Part shown: positions 1 to 9,689 of the stretch, piece after piece
How the letters are laid out: each line of letters starts with the position of its first letter
How positions within the stretch are numbered: the first letter of the stretch is position 1
Source of the DNA: Atriophallophorus winterbourni
Lineage: Eukaryota > Platyhelminthes > Trematoda > Plagiorchiida > Microphallidae
Reading direction: 5' to 3'
Assembly: GCA_013407085.1 (NCBI GenBank)
Contig: JACCGJ010010888.1
Location: 1-64,000, forward strand
Length of the DNA stretch: 64,000 nucleotides
The notes under the pieces: generated by a model
Told to the model about the DNA's origin: nothing
Databases searched by the model: none
The model's input: only the letters and a program-made list of their open reading frames with translations
Translations under genes and position numbers: made by a program

Positions 1-600
1 TGAGATTAGTAGATTATTTAGTGTGGGCTTCCTGCGTGACGATCACATACATGGATCCTAATGATGACGTTTTAGCGACTTTACATGGTGTATTGTGAGG
101 TATGCTGAGTTCGGCATGTTTTGACGATTAGATTTCTCTCTAAACCACATTGTATTTACTTACCTACGTTGTTCTGTGATTAAAAACGATTCATTATTCG
201 CAAATTGATTAGAACCTAGATTCTCTCAATGCAACACTAGCACAAATTATTTCCGTTCCTTACTTCATCTTTTTCAACGAATCATTAGGACCCTTTGTAA
301 TAATCCTTAAGTCTCTTTCTCTATCGATTTGCAAACGCAATACTTACCGTCGTGCAATTTGTGGGACCTTCATGGAAATTGCCGGCAATGTGGCTTTTGA
401 TAATGATCTGTGTCTCAAATGCATTCGACGTTATTCGTTACCTCATGAGCGTGTAAACTGTGTTATAGTACAAACGACATCCGATATGCTCCTGTCTTAT
501 ATAATTACATAGTTGGTGGTCCAGGTTGTGCAACGTAACTCGCGAAATCAGTGGAAAAACAACGAATACATTAATGACTTTCTCCGACTTTTTCTATTGT
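1..600 (+). repeat. R1 module, degenerate copy
   Basis: The sequence matches the later R1 units (3700, 22900, 31260, 36490) but with many substitutions and small indels. The cysteine-rich frame seen in other copies would lie near 330-410. Here it is broken: the first cysteine context survives, but later cysteine codons are lost and stops appear. This is the most decayed R1 copy in the window and shows that the repeated locus continues to the left. Confidence 0.75.
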
Positions 601-1530
601 TAAGATGATCGTGGTAACCAGCATCTCCACTGATTCGTAATGGATGACCGAAGTGATGTTTTGTTCACAACCCTAAAAATAACGATGCACCGGCGGTATC
701 TGGATGTTTGAGGTCATTATGTGGAGACATTAAGATTACGTTCAAAGACCCTTGAAAGACTGGATACATGATAAACTAGTTTAAACTTGCATGCTACTGT
801 TGCTTGGGGTTCGTACCTCGAACCTCAATTTTCAAACACAGAATCATATAGTGATTTGTGTTCAAGTACTCAGGCGCCTCCGCCGGATGACCAACGTGAT
901 GTGTTGCTCACATGCCCGTAAATTACAATGCACAACCGGTTCCTGGTTGTTTCTCTTTATTAGGTAGAGACAGTTAGATTAGTATCAGGAAGCCTTGAAA
1001 CAGTGAACAAGTTGTAAACAAGTGTATACATGAATGCCACTGTTGCATAAAGTTGGTACAACCAAGCACTGTGTTTAAAGACAAAATGCTGTAGCAATTT
1101 GTTATCAAGCACTCAAGTCGCTTGTGGATGACCGAAGCGGTATGTTTCTCACATCTTCTGAAATTACACTGCACTACCGGATTATGGCTGTTTGCTGTCA
1201 TCAGGCAGAGGCAGACATAGTGAGACTTGAAACGGTTGATAAATGGCTAACAAATGTATATTTGAATGCCACTGGCTCGCAAGGAACGTACAACGAACCA
1301 CGATGCTCAAACACGGAATCACAGTGATTTGTGGTCAAGCAAAGCGATGTATTTCTCACATCCCCCGAAATTACACTACATACGGGTTTCTGGCTGTTTG
1401 CCGTTATAAAGTTTACACGTTTCAATTGGGTACATTGAGAATTGAAACAGTGGATAGGTGTTAAATAAATGTATTCTTGAATGCCACTTTTGCGTAGGGA
1501 TCGCACAACCAACCATGATGTTCAAACACA
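600..1530 (+). repeat. S array: about four ~230-bp tandem units
   Basis: Each unit carries the same landmarks in order: a GGTTCGTACAACGAACC-like stretch, GATGTTCAAACACAGAATC, GTGGTCAAGCACTCAAGGCG, GATGACC, TTGCTCACAT, CTGGCTGTTTGC, then CTTGAAACAGTGGATAAATG. The spacing between successive landmarks is about 225-240 bp. Units differ by roughly 10-20 percent. Most units keep an open frame of up to about 70 codons on either strand, which is not enough to call a gene. Confidence 0.85.
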
Positions 1531-2240
1531 GAAAAACACACACATAAATATCTTTATATAAATTGTAATAATGAAAAATACCATTGCCCCTCATTAGAAA
1601 ATCTCGCGTTTTCAATCTTGGAGCTTCAGCTTAATGTACCAAGAAATGGTCGCAAATCCAAAGGTAAGCACTAGCCCACTTTTAGATAGCGGCCTTGTTA
1701 ATAGGAACTAAACCGCACTTGAAGAACTTACGATAAATTAAAATTAAAAAACAATTTCAAATCCACTGACCTCGTGTTCCTTGGGCGGCTAATAAGGTGA
1801 TTGGAGAACTTATAATTATGTTTTTGTACCAATAACAATTTGTTACAGGTTATAATATCATAATCTGATTATAATCTGATATTATGTGATAAAACCGAAC
1901 AAAGTATATCATGATGGAAAATGCTGTGTCATTAAGCAGAGATTTAACTGATTGTAAGATTACCAAAACTTCGTTCTTTTAAGTAACAAGTTTTGCTTTC
2001 CGAAATAAATTACTTTATGGTAACCTTGATGCTAGAGAGTGCATTTCCGCGTATTGGTCTGCACTTTGTTCAAATTGACTAGCTCACGGACACAAAGTAA
2101 ATTATTATTTCTAATCTTCTAATGTTCGGCGAGACTAATTTACATTATTTTTCGGCAAAATGTTTCAGCACTACTTAGAACTATTATAAACAGCAATGCT
2201 AAAACCTCAGCATGATCATTTTCACATTGCGAATTGTTTA
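1530..2240 (+). repeat. D module, copy 1
   Basis: Homologous to the modules at 5030, 10735, 15520, 24470, 32815 and 38750. It contains the D exon-like segment, ending at 1663 before a strong donor (AAAG|GTAAGC). One C is missing from the C-run near 1585, so the frame kept in other copies is shifted here. Downstream is a conserved AT-rich stretch with repeated TTATAATCTGATA words. Confidence 0.75.
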
Positions 2241-2279
2241 TCAGGCAGTGTTTAATCTGCTTCTTCTGACGTCACTGTA

Positions 2280-2480
2280 CCGTCTCTAAGTATTTTTGAA
2301 TATGTCTATCATCACACTTGAATTGAAAGTGAGTTTCAAAGATCTGGTCGATCACTATTGTTGCTCGATGACAGGGGTATCCTGAAGAAATTTGTAGCTA
2401 CACACTACCGCGTTAATAGAGTGACGTCAATAAACACGCGTTGGAATCTCGACCACTGATCGTGGTCATTCCCACAAAAC
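2280..2480 (+). pseudogene. Exon-A-like segment, copy 1
   Basis: Same segment as at 5733-5902 and 39490-39696. The frame is largely open but contains TGA where the copies at about 5860 and 46770 have cysteine codons. Its usual partner, exon B, is missing: right after the GTAAC donor the sequence jumps into the 66-nt segment, so this copy is a recombination product. Confidence 0.45.
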
Positions 2481-2518
2481 GTGAAACAACGTGGGCGTAA
2501 CACACATTTTTCCTACAG

Positions 2519-2584
2519 CCGCAGTCCCAAAACCATCACTGCTGAATATTTTTAGTAGTTTGTAATAATTTGCACTCGATCCAG
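2519..2584 (+). other. 66-nt exon-like segment, copy 1
   Basis: The segment lies between a strong 3' splice-site-like tract (ATTTTTCCTACAG, ending 2518) and a donor (CCAG|GTAACG at 2585). It is 66 nt, a multiple of three, so its inclusion would keep frame. Read in phase 0 it is open except for one TGA, at the codon that is TCA in the copy at 44803. Four of the five copies in the window are exactly 66 nt and keep both splice signals. Function unknown. Confidence 0.45.
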
Positions 2585-2698
2585 GTAACGAAACAAGCTT
2601 GTTTTCAAAAACTAAATTTATAACATTCAAAATTATTTTAACCATTAAATAAATCGGTTTCATAAAGGTTTCAATGTTGAAACAATTAAATATAACAT

Positions 2699-2809
2699 AT
2701 GGCATTCCATATGTTTGTTTGCTTTCTAAACCGCATGAACGATGTACATATTCAGAAAAACGGTAAGATGTATCTGTTCGCTAATGATATAAAAAATGTA
2801 GGCGCTTAG
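2699..2809 (+). other. Short conserved frame with a 75-nt intron-like gap
   Basis: A 36-codon frame starting MAFH and containing a histidine/glutamine/lysine-rich end is present in five F-module ends (here, 18634, 27578, 35974, 44980). Inside it an ACG|GTAAGA donor at 2763 pairs with TTTCACTGCAG, ending 2837. A TTCTAAT branch-point-like word sits just upstream of that acceptor. The gap would be 75 nt. Either the short frame or the spliced form could be real; similarity among young copies is weak evidence for coding. Confidence 0.3.
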
Positions 2810-3045
2810 TTGTAATTCTAATTGTGTTTCACTGCAGAACAACCCGAATGCATTGCACAAAAAAGCTTCTTAAAATGAACTTCCGCTGAATTTTACAAAT
2901 CGTAGAATAATACGAGTTGGATACAATCACGAATGTTCAAATGTTTACATTGAGAACAACGACAATGTTGTAGAACTGAAGATAATAACGTAGGTATTAG
3001 GTTTCTGGTAGATTTAAAAACGCTATACAATTTGCAGCGTCTTCT

Positions 3046-3547
3046 TCCGTAAACTAGCGTACGAGGAACGATTGAAAAAAATGCGGCTCCCCACTCCCCT
3101 CCAAAGAAGCCTTCGAAGCGATGTGATACTGACATATAAAATATTGAATACCCCATATCATCCCTTAAAACATTTATTCGAATACCGTGATTCACGTCAT
3201 ACACGCAGCCACCCAGCGACACTGCAAATTCCCCACTCCCGTATCAGCTGTCGCCGATATTTTTATTGTGTACGTGTCTGTTTCCTTTGGAATTCCCTAC
3301 CCGAAACTCTTGTCATCTCTCCCAGCATCGGAACGTTTATTCGAAATTTGGATACTTATTTGTTGCATAACGATTTGACGACACCTGCGTATTGATTCAT
3401 GGTAACTATACAACTTGACTATACTTGACATTACATGTTTATTTTATACCTATTTCCTGAATGTATATTTACTATGATATGGTAATTGTGAAGCTATGTG
3501 CTTTTTGTGACGATAAATTCTTGAATCTTGAATCTTGAATCTTGAAT
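3046..3547 (+). mobile_element. 5'-truncated CR1-like retrotransposon 3' end
   Basis: Positions 3046-3395 encode the last ~110 residues of a non-LTR reverse transcriptase ORF: a YEERL-like start, then RSLRSDVILTYKIL, then the VRVCFLWNSLP motif typical of CR1/Jockey-group C-termini. A short 3' untranslated region follows and ends in (TTGAATC)n repeats at 3520-3547. The same C-terminal motif occurs in the minus-strand element at 56104. It is inserted in the G module, whose uninterrupted form is present at 18974, 27920 and 36318. Too short to be active. Confidence 0.85.
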
Positions 3548-3699
3548 GTTACGCCAATGTCCTGAACGGCTTTTAGAAGATCATTTAGTCGAATAATGAA
3601 AATGAATACACGCATTTTGTCTTTGATCTGCTCACGCGTGGAAACAATTGCCTCAACTAATATGTTGCTAATCACTGTTTACAGAATAAGCAATTTAAG

Positions 3700-4340
3700 C
3701 TTGCCGTGAACTGCACAGAAGTAGACTGTCCAGCGATGGAGTGAGGACGTTCCGCTACATTATAATTTTATGGAGTGAGGATGTACCGCCACATCGAATA
3801 ATTTTATGAAATTAGTAGATTATATTTGGGCTCCATGGTGACGATACATAAATCTGACCAATGATTAGTTGGGAATGTACATGGGATGCATGTATGGAGC
3901 TCTAGCATGATTTCATGTAAGGATATTCTTAAAACGTTTTATTTACTACTTACGCTTATTTTATTCGAGATTTGATTAGACCTGTGTTGTCTTAATCATA
4001 CAAGCACAATTTCTTTTATTCATCTTCATCTTTTTCAACCTCATTTGGACCCTGATCCTTAAGTCCTTTCCTAATGAGTGCAAACAGCAAGATACCCGTC
4101 GTGCAATTTGTGTGATTGATGGAAATGCATGCAAATGTGCCTTTTGTTCATGATCATGTGTTCAAATGCATTCGACGTATTTGTTGCCTCATGAGGTCAA
4201 ACTGGTTATTCGTACAAACGACATCCGACGCCCTCTAATATACTTACATGTTGGTGGTCCAGGTGGAAGTTCATCTGGAAAAACAGTGGAAAACATAACG
4301 AAAATAATGAATCTCTAATTCCTAATGTTTCTTAATATGA
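3700..4340 (+). repeat. R1 module, copy 2
   Basis: Contains the internal duplication GGAGTGAGGA(C/T)GT near 3740 and 3773, the C frame, and a junction straight into an S array. It is about 99 percent identical by eye to 22888-23525, much closer than to other R1 copies, and the two share the same R1-to-S junction. A third copy of that junction is at about 37813. Confidence 0.85.
4040..4153 (+). CDS. Candidate cysteine-rich exon C (R1 type)
   Basis: The frame is open from the position of a polypyrimidine acceptor, although AG is mutated to AC here, to TGA at 4151-4153. The family pattern is C-x5-C-x3-C-x7-C-x-C-x2-C-S-stop; this copy has lost the second cysteine (TGT to CGT at 4097). Beyond the TGA the same frame stays open for exactly 55 codons to TAA at 4316-4318. 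The cysteine spacing resembles small secreted disulfide-rich peptides, but there is no signal peptide in the segment. Probably a decayed exon. Confidence 0.35.
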   Translation, partial: LIWTLILKSFPNECKQQDTRRAICVIDGNACKCAFCS

Positions 4341-5030
4341 TTCGTGGTCAAGCATTCATGACGCTAATGGATGACCAAAGTGATGTTTTGATAAGAAACC
4401 TAAAAATTACGATGCACCACCGGTATCTGGCTGTTTGAGGTCATTAGGTGGAGACAGTAAGATTAGGTTCAAAGAGCCTTGAAACACAGGATAAATGATG
4501 CACTAGTTTAAACTTGCATGGTACTGTTGCTTAGGGTTCGTACCTCGAAACTCAATTTTCAAACACAGAAACATATATTGATTTGAGGTCAAGTACTCAA
4601 GGCGCTACGATGTGACCAAGGCGGTGTGTTTCTCACATCTTCTGAAATTACACTGCACTACCGGATTCTGACTGATTGCTGTCATCAGGCGGAGGCAGAC
4701 TTAGTGAGTCTTAAAAATGTTGATAAATGATAAACAAATGTATACTTGAAAGCAACTGGCTCGCAAGGAACGTACAACGAACCACGATGCTCAAACACAG
4801 AATCACAGTGATTTGTGTCCAAGCACTCAAAGCGCTTACGGATGTGTTTCTCACATGACTTGAAATTACTCTACACTATGAGTTTCTGGTTGTTTGCCGT
4901 TATTGAGTGTATGCGTTTGATTAGGTACATTGCGTGTTGAAACGGTGGATGGGTGTTAAGAAGGAGTATTCTTGAATGCCACTGTTGCGTAGGGATCGCA
5001 CAACCAACCATGTTGTTCAAACACAGACAT
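4340..5030 (+). repeat. S array, about three units
   Basis: Three ~230-bp units with the landmarks described at 600-1530. The first unit is fused to the R1 module mid-unit, at GATTCGTGGTCAAGC. Confidence 0.85.
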
Positions 5031-5076
5031 AAACACACACAAAAATATTTTATATAAAATGTAATAATAAATTTAG

Positions 5077-5161
5077 ACAATTGCCCCCTCATTAGAAAAT
5101 CTCGCGTTTTCAATCTTAGAGCTTCAGCTAAATGTACCAAGAAATGCTCGCAAATTCAAAG
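5077..5161 (+). other. 85-nt exon-like segment D
   Basis: Bounded by an AG acceptor after an AT-rich tract (AATTTAG, ending 5076) and a strong donor (AAAG|GTAAGC at 5162). It is open in one frame throughout (28 codons plus one base) and begins TIAPSLENLAF. The copies at 10765 and 15559 have exactly the same 85-nt length and open frame. Others have one-base indels (32870, 24516), a 13-nt deletion (38793) or a missing donor (45812). Role unknown. The block continues to about 5700 with AT-rich sequence in which I see nothing else. Confidence 0.4.
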
Positions 5162-5732
5162 GTAAGCACTAGCCCACTTGTAGATAGCGGCCTTGTTAAT
5201 AAGAACTAAACCGCAGTTGAAGAACTCACGATAAATTAAAAGTAAAAAACCATATCAAATACACTGACCTTGTGTTCCTTGGGCGGTTAATAAGGTGATT
5301 GTAGAACTTATAATTATGTTTTTGTACCAATAACAATTTGTTACAGGTTATAATATGATAATTTGATTATAATCTGATATTATCTGATAAAACCGAACAA
5401 AGTATATCACGATGGAAAATGCTGTGTCATTACACAGAGATTTAACTGATTGTAAGATATGCAAAACTTCGTTCTTTTAAGTAAGAAGTTTTGCTATCTG
5501 AAATAAATTAGTTTATGTTAACCATGATGCTAGAGAGTGCTCTTATGCGTATTAATCTGCTCTTTGTTCAAATTGAATAGCTCACGAACACAAAGTAAAT
5601 TATTATTTCTAATGTTCTTATGTTCGGCGAGACTAATTTTTATTATTTTTCGGCAAAATCGTTGCAGCACTACTTCAAACTATTATTAACAGCAAGAATT
5701 TTCGAATATGTCCATAATCATACTTGAATTGA

Positions 5733-5902
5733 AAGTGAGTTTCAAAGATCTGGTCGATCACTATTGTTGCTCGATGACAGAGGTATTCTGAAGAAATTTG
5801 TAGCTACACACTACCGCGTTATTAGAGTGACGTCGATGAACACGCGTTGGAATCTCGACAACTGTTGGTGGTCATTCCCACAAAACGTGAAACAACGTTG
5901 GC
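5733..5902 (+). CDS. Candidate exon A, frame intact
   Basis: The frame is open after a TGA at about 5726 through to a GTAACG donor at 5903. It includes the segment LLLLDDRGI and, near the end, a cysteine codon (TGT, about 5862) before WWSFPQNVKQRW. In most other copies that cysteine position reads TGA. The exon ends in phase 1. The next segment, exon B, starts 99 nt later in a matching phase. No known domain is recognised. Confidence 0.4.
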
Positions 5903-6001
5903 GTAACGTAAGCTGATAAGCGGTAGGGTAATATTAAGGGTGGCGGTTGACCACTTCATAATGATATTAACATTTTCCTGACTAGGACCCCTCTCTTGCA
6001 G

Positions 6002-6182
6002 AAATAAAACGTTATCCTAAAGCTGATCTATCTGATGGCACTCAAATTTGTCAGCAATATTAATAAACGATAGATATTGAACATAATCCGGTTATTCTCC
6101 ATGTCATTTGCCAAAATGTTCTGAGTGCACGATAAAGTGATGTTGACACCCACGCTCCGCTTCCAAACGCGATAGCTCACTA
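6002..6182 (+). pseudogene. Exon-B-like segment, broken
   Basis: It follows a strong acceptor (CCCCTCTCTTGCAG, ending 6001) that closes a 99-nt intron-like gap from 5903. In intact copies the B frame runs about 60 codons, with SDGTHICQHYEC near the start and THAPLPNAIAH before the stop. Here two TAA codons near 6061 replace the codons for Glu-Cys, and another TAA lies near 6132. Confidence 0.5.
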
Positions 6183-6613
6183 AGTCTTAGTCAGAGGTGC
6201 AGCGCGAGTTCATATAACGGCGCAAAAGAACGAACTTTGGTGATTGTATGACCTTTTTTTCTTTTCAAGAGAAACGTGTTAAACGGTTCTCAAACCTTAT
6301 TCCTTTGCTTGAAACGTGGCGGCCAAGACTACCATCGCTTCAGCTATATGTTTCACATTGAATGAATTGATTTAGGTTAGATTATTAATAATGCGCTCAA
6401 TACATTCTTGCAAAAGTTTTATTCAAAACTTGATATATTGTCCGTTGTCAATTTACTGTGCACAACATCAATAGTAACATTTATTGTTTTGAAAAAAAGA
6501 TAATACATTTTAATTAATTGTGGCCTGTCACAAAATGCATTATTGGACAGGTATCATTATAAAACAGTGGCATACAAGCGCAATTTCGTTTATTCTTCTT
6601 GATCTATTTTAAG

Positions 6614-6724
6614 CACATGCGGTCCCTGATCCTTCAGTCCTTTCCTAATGAGTGCAAACAGCACGAAACCTGTGTAATGTGTGTGATAGATGGAGATGCA
6701 TGCAAGTGTGCCTTTTGTTCATGA
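6614..6724 (+). CDS. Candidate cysteine-rich exon C2
   Basis: It begins after an AG acceptor (CTATTTTAAG, ending 6613) and is open to TGA at 6722-6724. Six cysteines are kept, but one residue between the second and third has been lost (C-x2-C instead of C-x3-C). C2 differs from R1-type C at many codons, with mostly conservative changes such as Asp to Glu, Asn to Asp and Ile to Met. The frame continues past the TGA to TAA at 6887-6889 with one more TGA. Surrounding C2 sequence runs from about 6560 to 7200. Confidence 0.35.
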   Translation, partial: HMRSLILQSFPNECKQHETCVMCVIDGDACKCAFCS

Positions 6725-7104
6725 TCATGAGTACAAATGCATTCCGAATATTTGTTGGCTCGTGAGATTGAAAAGGTTATTCTTACAAACGTCATCCAAA
6801 GTTGTCTGATACACGTACTTGGTAATAGTCCAGCTGCAACGTTATCTGAAAAAAACAGTGGCAAAGTTAACGAAATAATGATTTTCTAATTCTCAATATT
6901 TCTTATTGTTCATATATATGAATGCATAGGAGCTGAATAATCATCATATCAAAATTTTTGTTTCGAGCAAAATGTTTGAATAATCCGTTTCGTCTTTTAG
7001 TATTTGCCTTGATGTTCCGACACTTATGAAGAAAAGTTAATGAACTCAAGCATTATTGCCGTCCAAGTGATCTTCCTAGCACATTCATATTACAAATTTA
7101 TCAA

Positions 7105-7180
7105 ACACGGCTAACAGTCAGGTAACACAGCTAACACAGATAACCAAGGTAAACACAGGTAAACCTCAACCCATTTAAAC
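7105..7180 (+). repeat. Short AACACAGATAAC minisatellite
   Basis: Imperfect 10-12 bp repeats (ACACAG, TAACAC, CAGGTAA) end each R1/C2 unit. Other copies lie near 21850, 22768, 31120, 37293 and 40540. They mark the unit boundary. Confidence 0.7.
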
Positions 7181-7199
7181 GTTCACAACATGGAAACAC

Positions 7200-7740
7200 C
7201 CCGTGTATCACTCAGAAGTAGACTGTCCAGCGATGGAGTGAGGATGTATCTATACCTCGAATAATATTATTGAATTGTGGGATTATAATCGGGCTTAATG
7301 GTAACGATACATAAATCCGACCAATGATTAGTTGTGAATGCATGTGATGCATGTGTGAAGCTGACATGATTCACAGTGAAGATACGCTTCATATATTTCA
7401 TCTACCACGTACGTTGTCCTAATCTATAACGCTCATTCTATTCGAGATTTGATTAGACCCATGTTCTATAGTTCATACATGCGAAGTTTCATTTATTTTA
7501 ACTTCTCTATTCGAAGCAATATTTAATAATGATACTAATGTTCTTTTCTAATGAAATCTAACAAAGCGAAACCCTACAAGGAATGTGAGTGTATGATGGA
7601 AAATGAGCAAATGTGACGTTTTCATCATGATCATGTTTCCATACCCGTTCTACATCCTTGTGAGAGGATGTGATTGAACAGGTTGTTCTTACCCACCTCA
7701 TGCAACCGCGCCATACTAACGCACATTTTTATTGATTTTC
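7200..7740 (+). repeat. C3 module (ancient R1 relative)
   Basis: Similar in layout to R1, from GTAGACTGTCCAGCGATGG through to the cysteine region near 7550-7640, but diverged. The cysteine codons are mostly gone and stops are present, so no coding potential remains. Other copies are at 40660-41160 and 49810-50160. Confidence 0.65.
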
Positions 7741-8700
7741 TCAAGTAATAATCTCATGGGCATCCTAATCTTACACCGCATTACTGTTGATTGCAAACAG
7801 CAGGAAAACCTTTCTTAGGGTGTTTGTTTGTGATAATAATGCATTCATACGGACCTTCGTATCTCTGTCATTTTACTTTTCAACATGAGTTGGTATATTC
7901 CACATGAATTATAAACATTTGCATTGTACCATACCATGTTTATTGCAGTTCGTCAACTTAGAGTGTACGCGTATTTGCCTTCGTTAACAAAAGAATTTGA
8001 ATAGACGTTTTTTGCGATGTATAACATTGAATGCAATGAGAAAACTAGCGTGTACGACTTCGACTTTTATTTCAAGTCTATGCACCTGATCCTAGTTTGG
8101 TTCTTCTCAAGTATTTATGGTTGTGTGGTGTATGCTACTGAAGGATTGCTTTTTCAGATGAATCAGAGACGTTCGGGGTTGAATGTGGTGTTAATGATGA
8201 GGTAGGACTGTCAGCAAAATTGAAACTAGAATCGAAGAACAGACAAAGCGATTACGGATATAGGTCCGTAATTGATTATAAAAACTTATCCAACATTATC
8301 ATACAAAGGCCTTTCCTCATGTTAAACTTCCGCTACTCCAAGCGCATTCAGACCGTGATCCTACAGTCCAGATTTCGTATGTGTGTGTTATACGATAGCA
8401 TGCATATTAGCCTTCGAGTTTCTGTCATTTCAATCCTAAACATTTGGATTTATTTTCCATATGATTTTGACAAATGGAACAGGTTCTTCATTGGACGAAA
8501 AGCTGCGGATACTGAGAACACCAAGCGCTTGTGATGTACGTTCGTGGATAAAATTAACTGAAGGAGGTCGACAAAAGACGACTCTAACTTAGAAAAAAGA
8601 ATATCTGTTTTGCATCATTGCAGTGAAACCATTTATAAATAAAAGAATTGTAACATCAGAATGCATTCAGTGAATTTCTTGGAAGTGTAACACATATAAA
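7740..8700 (+). repeat. E module, copy 1
   Basis: The module shows an internal duplication: the part around 7790-7960 and the part around 8330-8490 share CATTCATAT...CTGTCATTT...CCATATGA...TTGAACAG-like order. Both halves also resemble the start of the R1/C2 exon region (AGCGCATTC...TGATCCT). It therefore looks like a still older duplication of the same ancestral unit. Other copies: 12600-13240, 41160-41940, 50160-50960. Confidence 0.6.
8017..8205 (+). CDS. E-module frame with signal-peptide-like stretch
   Basis: A 62-codon frame. The methionine at 8080 is followed by about 18 mostly hydrophobic residues (MHLILVWFFSSIYGCVVYA) and a plausible Ala cleavage context. The copy at 12730 keeps the frame and extends it. 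The copy at 41389 stops at TGA right after the hydrophobic part. The copy at 50489 is broken. A TTTATTGCAG acceptor-like site lies upstream (about 7949) and a GATGAG|GTAGGA donor-like site at the end. It could supply a secretion signal to the C exons, but no splice join is evident. Confidence 0.3.
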   Translation: MYNIECNEKTSVYDFDFYFKSMHLILVWFFSSIYGCVVYATEGLLFQMNQRRSGLNVVLMMR

Positions 8701-9084
8701 ACGATTCACAAAGCAGAATATTTAGTAATCGCAGTTGAAATAAATTTTGATACGAAAATGAAGCGTGTATTTACAATAAAGGAATAAAAAAAACATTTTA
8801 GGGCATACATAAAACTATACATTTTCTCACAAACTTTGTGCATGCAAATGCTGAGAGGATGCTGAACTTTTTTAAACTTAGGAACACAGCTGTGATAACA
8901 ACTTTACGCCTGGAACAACAACATATAGATTCCAATGTTTATCTACGAAATAACGGATTAGTGTTTGTCTAAATATGTGAAATAGTATCGTTGTTACAAC
9001 TTCAAATGCCCCAAGGGTAATACACCTTGTGTACTTAACGGTGACTTGAAAAGAAGGATTGTAACGCTTCGCAGTTTATGGTCA

Positions 9085-9415
9085 TATCACAAACGATAAA
9101 CTCCAGGGCGAGCTGCAATTAGGAAGTCGAGTATCGGGCAGACCAAACTTGCGGTACAAAAACGTTTGTAAAAGTGATATGAAAGCCCATAGCATTGACC
9201 CGGCCAGTTAGAAAGAACTTGTTCTTGACCGCTCACATTGGAGTCATTGTGTAAAGGGTCGTCTGCAAGCTGCGGAAGAGCAGATAGAGCTCTTAGCTGC
9301 TGAACCCAGATCACGCCGCCTGCGTGCAACTGATGCAATACAACCGAGATAAAAAATTTTTGCCGGCACTGTGCGAGAGATTGTTTTTCCGGAATCGGAC
9401 TGTTTAGTATTCCCA
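9085..9415 (+). mobile_element. Non-LTR retrotransposon C-terminal relic
   Basis: The plus-strand frame reads GRPNLRYKNVCKSDMKAH, then IDPAS, LDRSHW and a Gln/Glu-rich tail. This is the classic end of many non-LTR ORF2 proteins (GRPxLRYKDVCKRDLK...DRxxWR). A TAG interrupts it. Related copies sit in the same module context at 51510-51830 and, shorter, at 13818-13905, so the insertion predates the module duplications. Between 9420 and 9690 I see nothing beyond duplicated non-coding sequence shared with 51840-51960. Confidence 0.7.
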
Positions 9416-9689
9416 AAAGCTACAGAACATGATCATTCACGCGAATGTGATGTACATACATGGTTGACAACGACTAAATGAGGCCAACAACGGCAACCCA
9501 TCATCGAGACATCAGAGAAATGCCGCTTACTCTAATCAGATAGCTTTGTATATATTGGGAAGTGTTTTAAGTGACCGTTTGCCATCATTTGTTTGATGAA
9601 TTGAGACTATGTCTTGCTAACATCATATCAGCGAACAAGCCGTAAATAATTTTATACTTGAAAGCTAAAGTTATTTGCGTTGGTTTAAC

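Noticed and set aside
600..1530. GGTTCG words in the S units, resembling a tRNA B-box
   Set aside because: No A-box at the right distance and no cloverleaf; the words are part of a short inverted stretch (GTTCGTACAACGAAC).
4151..4153. TGA as a reassigned sense codon (cysteine, as in some ciliates)
   Set aside because: The intact CR1 ORF at 62896-64000 uses TGT/TGC for cysteine and TGG for tryptophan and contains no TGA, and the metazoan-type elements argue against a ciliate code.
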